Made by a program: the position numbers and the translations under genes
NCBI RefSeq assembly: GCF_900207585.1
Contig: NZ_OAOP01000010.1
Location: forward strand, 1 to 64,000
Length of the DNA stretch: 64,000 nucleotides
Direction: 5' to 3'
Source of the DNA: Bacillus oleivorans
Lineage (GTDB): Bacteria; Bacillota; Bacilli; Bacillales; JC228
In this document: one piece after another, positions 62,462 to 64,000 of the stretch
How positions within the stretch are numbered: the first letter of the stretch is position 1
Layout: each line of letters opens with the position of its first letter
Notes under the pieces: generated by a model
What the model was told of the DNA's origin: nothing
Database searches by the model: none
The model's input: only the letters and a program-made list of their open reading frames with translations

Positions 62462-63471
62462 TGCAGCAAAACCTAGATTTAATAAGCAATGATCTATTTG
62501 AACCAGATCCAGTGGTAGGAAAAGTTGAAAAGAAAATGAAGAATCGTCCTCAAATGAGCTTTTGGAAAGATGCTTGGATTCGGTTACGCCGTAACAAAGG
62601 TGCGATTCTCTCTATTGTAATACTATCCATAATCACAATCTTAGCGGTAGTCGGCCCTTATTTTAGCGGACATACATACAGTGAACAAAATGTTTTACAT
62701 TCCAACTTACCGCCTAAAATAGCTGGTCTTGAATGGCTGGGCTTTAATGGGATTGATGCCAGTGGCATTGACCAATATGAAGCTAGAAATCTATCAGAGA
62801 ATTACTGGTTTGGAACCGACCAGTTTGGCAGAGATATTTGGACTAGAGTATGGGAAGGCACAAAAATCTCATTATATATAGCATTTTTAGCCGCAGCACT
62901 GGATTTAATTATTGGGGTTATTTATGGGGGAATCTCGGGTTATTTCGGCGGCCGCATCGATAATATTTTACAAAGAATTATTGAGATTCTGGTGGGAATC
63001 CCAAACCTGATTTTAATTATTCTATTTATCTTAATTTTTGAACCTGGGATCATCTCCATTACATTAGCGATGGTCATCACAGGGTGGGTCAATATGGCAC
63101 GTGTAGTAAGGGGACAAATCCTGCAATTGAAAGGACAAGAATTTGTATTGGCTTCGAGGACTCTTGGTGCGAATCCACTAAGACTGATTACAAAGCATCT
63201 CCTTCCTAACACCCTAGGGTCTATTATCGTCACCTTAATGTTTACTATACCAACCGCCATTTTTTTCGAAGCATTTTTAAGTTTTATAGGTTTAGGATTA
63301 CAGCCGCCATTAGCATCACTTGGAATTTTAGTAGATGATGGTTATAAGTCTATGCTCCTTTTTCCTTATAAAATGATTTTTCCTGCGGTAGTTATTAGTT
63401 TAATTATGATTTGTTTTAATGTCCTGGCAGATGGCTTACGAGATGCATTGGATCCTAAAATGCGCAAATAA
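62461..63471 (+). CDS. Oligopeptide-type ABC transporter permease (OppC-like)
   Basis: A 336-aa permease with a long cytoplasmic head (1-50), FGTDQFGRDIWTRVWEGTKI and the EAA loop FVLASRTLGANPLRLITKHLLPN. The insertion after the first membrane segment, with LGFNGIDASGIDQYEARN, is common in OppC of bacilli. The ATG overlaps the OppB-like stop. Confidence 0.93.
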   Translation: MQQNLDLISNDLFEPDPVVGKVEKKMKNRPQMSFWKDAWIRLRRNKGAILSIVILSIITILAVVGPYFSGHTYSEQNVLHSNLPPKIAGLEWLGFNGIDASGIDQYEARNLSENYWFGTDQFGRDIWTRVWEGTKISLYIAFLAAALDLIIGVIYGGISGYFGGRIDNILQRIIEILVGIPNLILIILFILIFEPGIISITLAMVITGWVNMARVVRGQILQLKGQEFVLASRTLGANPLRLITKHLLPNTLGSIIVTLMFTIPTAIFFEAFLSFIGLGLQPPLASLGILVDDGYKSMLLFPYKMIFPAVVISLIMICFNVLADGLRDALDPKMRK

Positions 63472-63484
63472 AGGGGGGATCAAT

Positions 63485-64000
63485 TTGAAAAGATTTCTAA
63501 CTGTTAGTGATTTAGACGTTTCGTTTAAAACGTATAACGGAGAAATTAATGTTCTGAGAGGCGTATCCTTTCATCTAAACGAAGGAGAAACACTAGCAAT
63601 TGTGGGTGAATCCGGCTCTGGGAAATCAGTAACTGCAAAAACGATCATGCAATTGCTGCCAAAACAGAATAGCTCAGTAAATAAAGGAACAGTTATGTTT
63701 AGGGATGTAAACTTATTAGAATTTAATGAAAAACAAATGGAAAAAATCCGGGGCTCAGAAATTTCAATGGTCTTCCAAGATCCAATGACTTCATTAAATC
63801 CAACTATGTCTGTCGGTAAACAAATTATGGAAGGATTAAGGGAGCACCAATCCATTACTAAAAAGGAAGCTTTAGATAGAGCCATTGCTTTGCTTGAGAT
63901 GGTAGGAATACCGAATGCAAAAGAACGAGTAAAAGAATATCCCCATCAGTTCTCTGGGGGAATGAGACAGCGTGTTGCGATTGCGATCGCGATTGCTTGC
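63485..64000 (+). CDS. Oligopeptide-type ABC transporter ATP-binding protein (OppD-like), cut by the window edge
   Basis: The first 172 codons of an ATPase. Walker A is GESGSGKS, the Q-loop FQDPMTSLNPT and the signature FSGGMRQR, after which the window ends. TTG 63485 follows AAAGGGGGGATC. The gene continues beyond the right edge and is probably followed by an oppF-like partner. Confidence 0.92.
   Translation, partial: MKRFLTVSDLDVSFKTYNGEINVLRGVSFHLNEGETLAIVGESGSGKSVTAKTIMQLLPKQNSSVNKGTVMFRDVNLLEFNEKQMEKIRGSEISMVFQDPMTSLNPTMSVGKQIMEGLREHQSITKKEALDRAIALLEMVGIPNAKERVKEYPHQFSGGMRQRVAIAIAIAC

Overview
The window looks like the chromosome of a low-GC, endospore-forming member of the Bacillaceae. 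Supporting evidence: strong GGAGG ribosome sites and frequent TTG/GTG starts; a YjcZ-type sporulation peptide and three CotB-like coat proteins; FosB (a bacillithiol-dependent enzyme); the DUF1659-DUF2922-YvrJ trio; a KtrCD-like potassium system; and many Opp-type peptide transporters. No rRNA, tRNA, IS element, prophage or CRISPR array was found.

Left part (1-14.2 kb): an IclR-regulated catabolic cluster (cyclic amidohydrolase, DapA-like lyase, atypical SDR, frameshifted D-2-hydroxyacid dehydrogenase). It is followed by an apparent operon of HAD hydrolase, RpiR regulator, MBL-fold hydrolase, a complete five-gene Opp-type ABC importer and a metallophosphoesterase. The substrates cannot be read from the sequence. 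14.2-21.5 kb: housekeeping and accessory genes (AlkD-like DNA glycosylase, DUF2085 protein, luciferase-like oxidoreductase, YccA-like membrane protein, an ECF sigma/anti-sigma pair). It also holds an unlisted type I toxin-antitoxin locus at about 17.49-17.81 kb. 21.6-26.7 kb: a GntR-controlled PTS operon (GH4 glycosidase, EIIC, ChbG-like deacetylase, EIIA, EIIB) whose gene set best fits chitobiose use.

Middle part (26.7-37.4 kb): MFS exporter, small membrane proteins, a DUF1646 transporter and a YjcZ sporulation peptide. Next comes a five-gene plus-strand run in which three CotB-like proteins surround a 53-aa membrane peptide and an ArsB/NhaD-type transporter. A fused S-adenosylmethionine decarboxylase/spermidine synthase and the DUF1659/DUF2922/YvrJ genes follow. 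37.5-43.3 kb: sbcD-sbcC-coaW-dinB-like operon.

Right part (43.4-64 kb): a 52-bp tandem repeat array, fosB, a sarcosine oxidase-like enzyme, ktrC/ktrD-like potassium uptake, a MarR-GNAT fusion behind a perfect 29-bp palindrome, and an OpuC-type osmoprotectant importer with fused permease and binding protein. Then come assorted small genes (GNAT, WapI-like immunity protein, a frameshifted membrane protein, an acidic lipoprotein), a second ECF sigma/anti-sigma pair (DUF4030), and a LysR regulator next to a second Opp operon that runs off the right edge.

Beyond genes, the window carries dispersed repeats. The clearest is a ~175-bp nested palindromic element present three times (5.2, 28.2 and 52.7 kb) with the same 50-bp internal spacing. 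The best candidates for under-described biology are the CotB/ArsB coat cluster, the SpeD-SpeE fusion with an altered self-cleavage site, the type I toxin-antitoxin locus and this repeat element.
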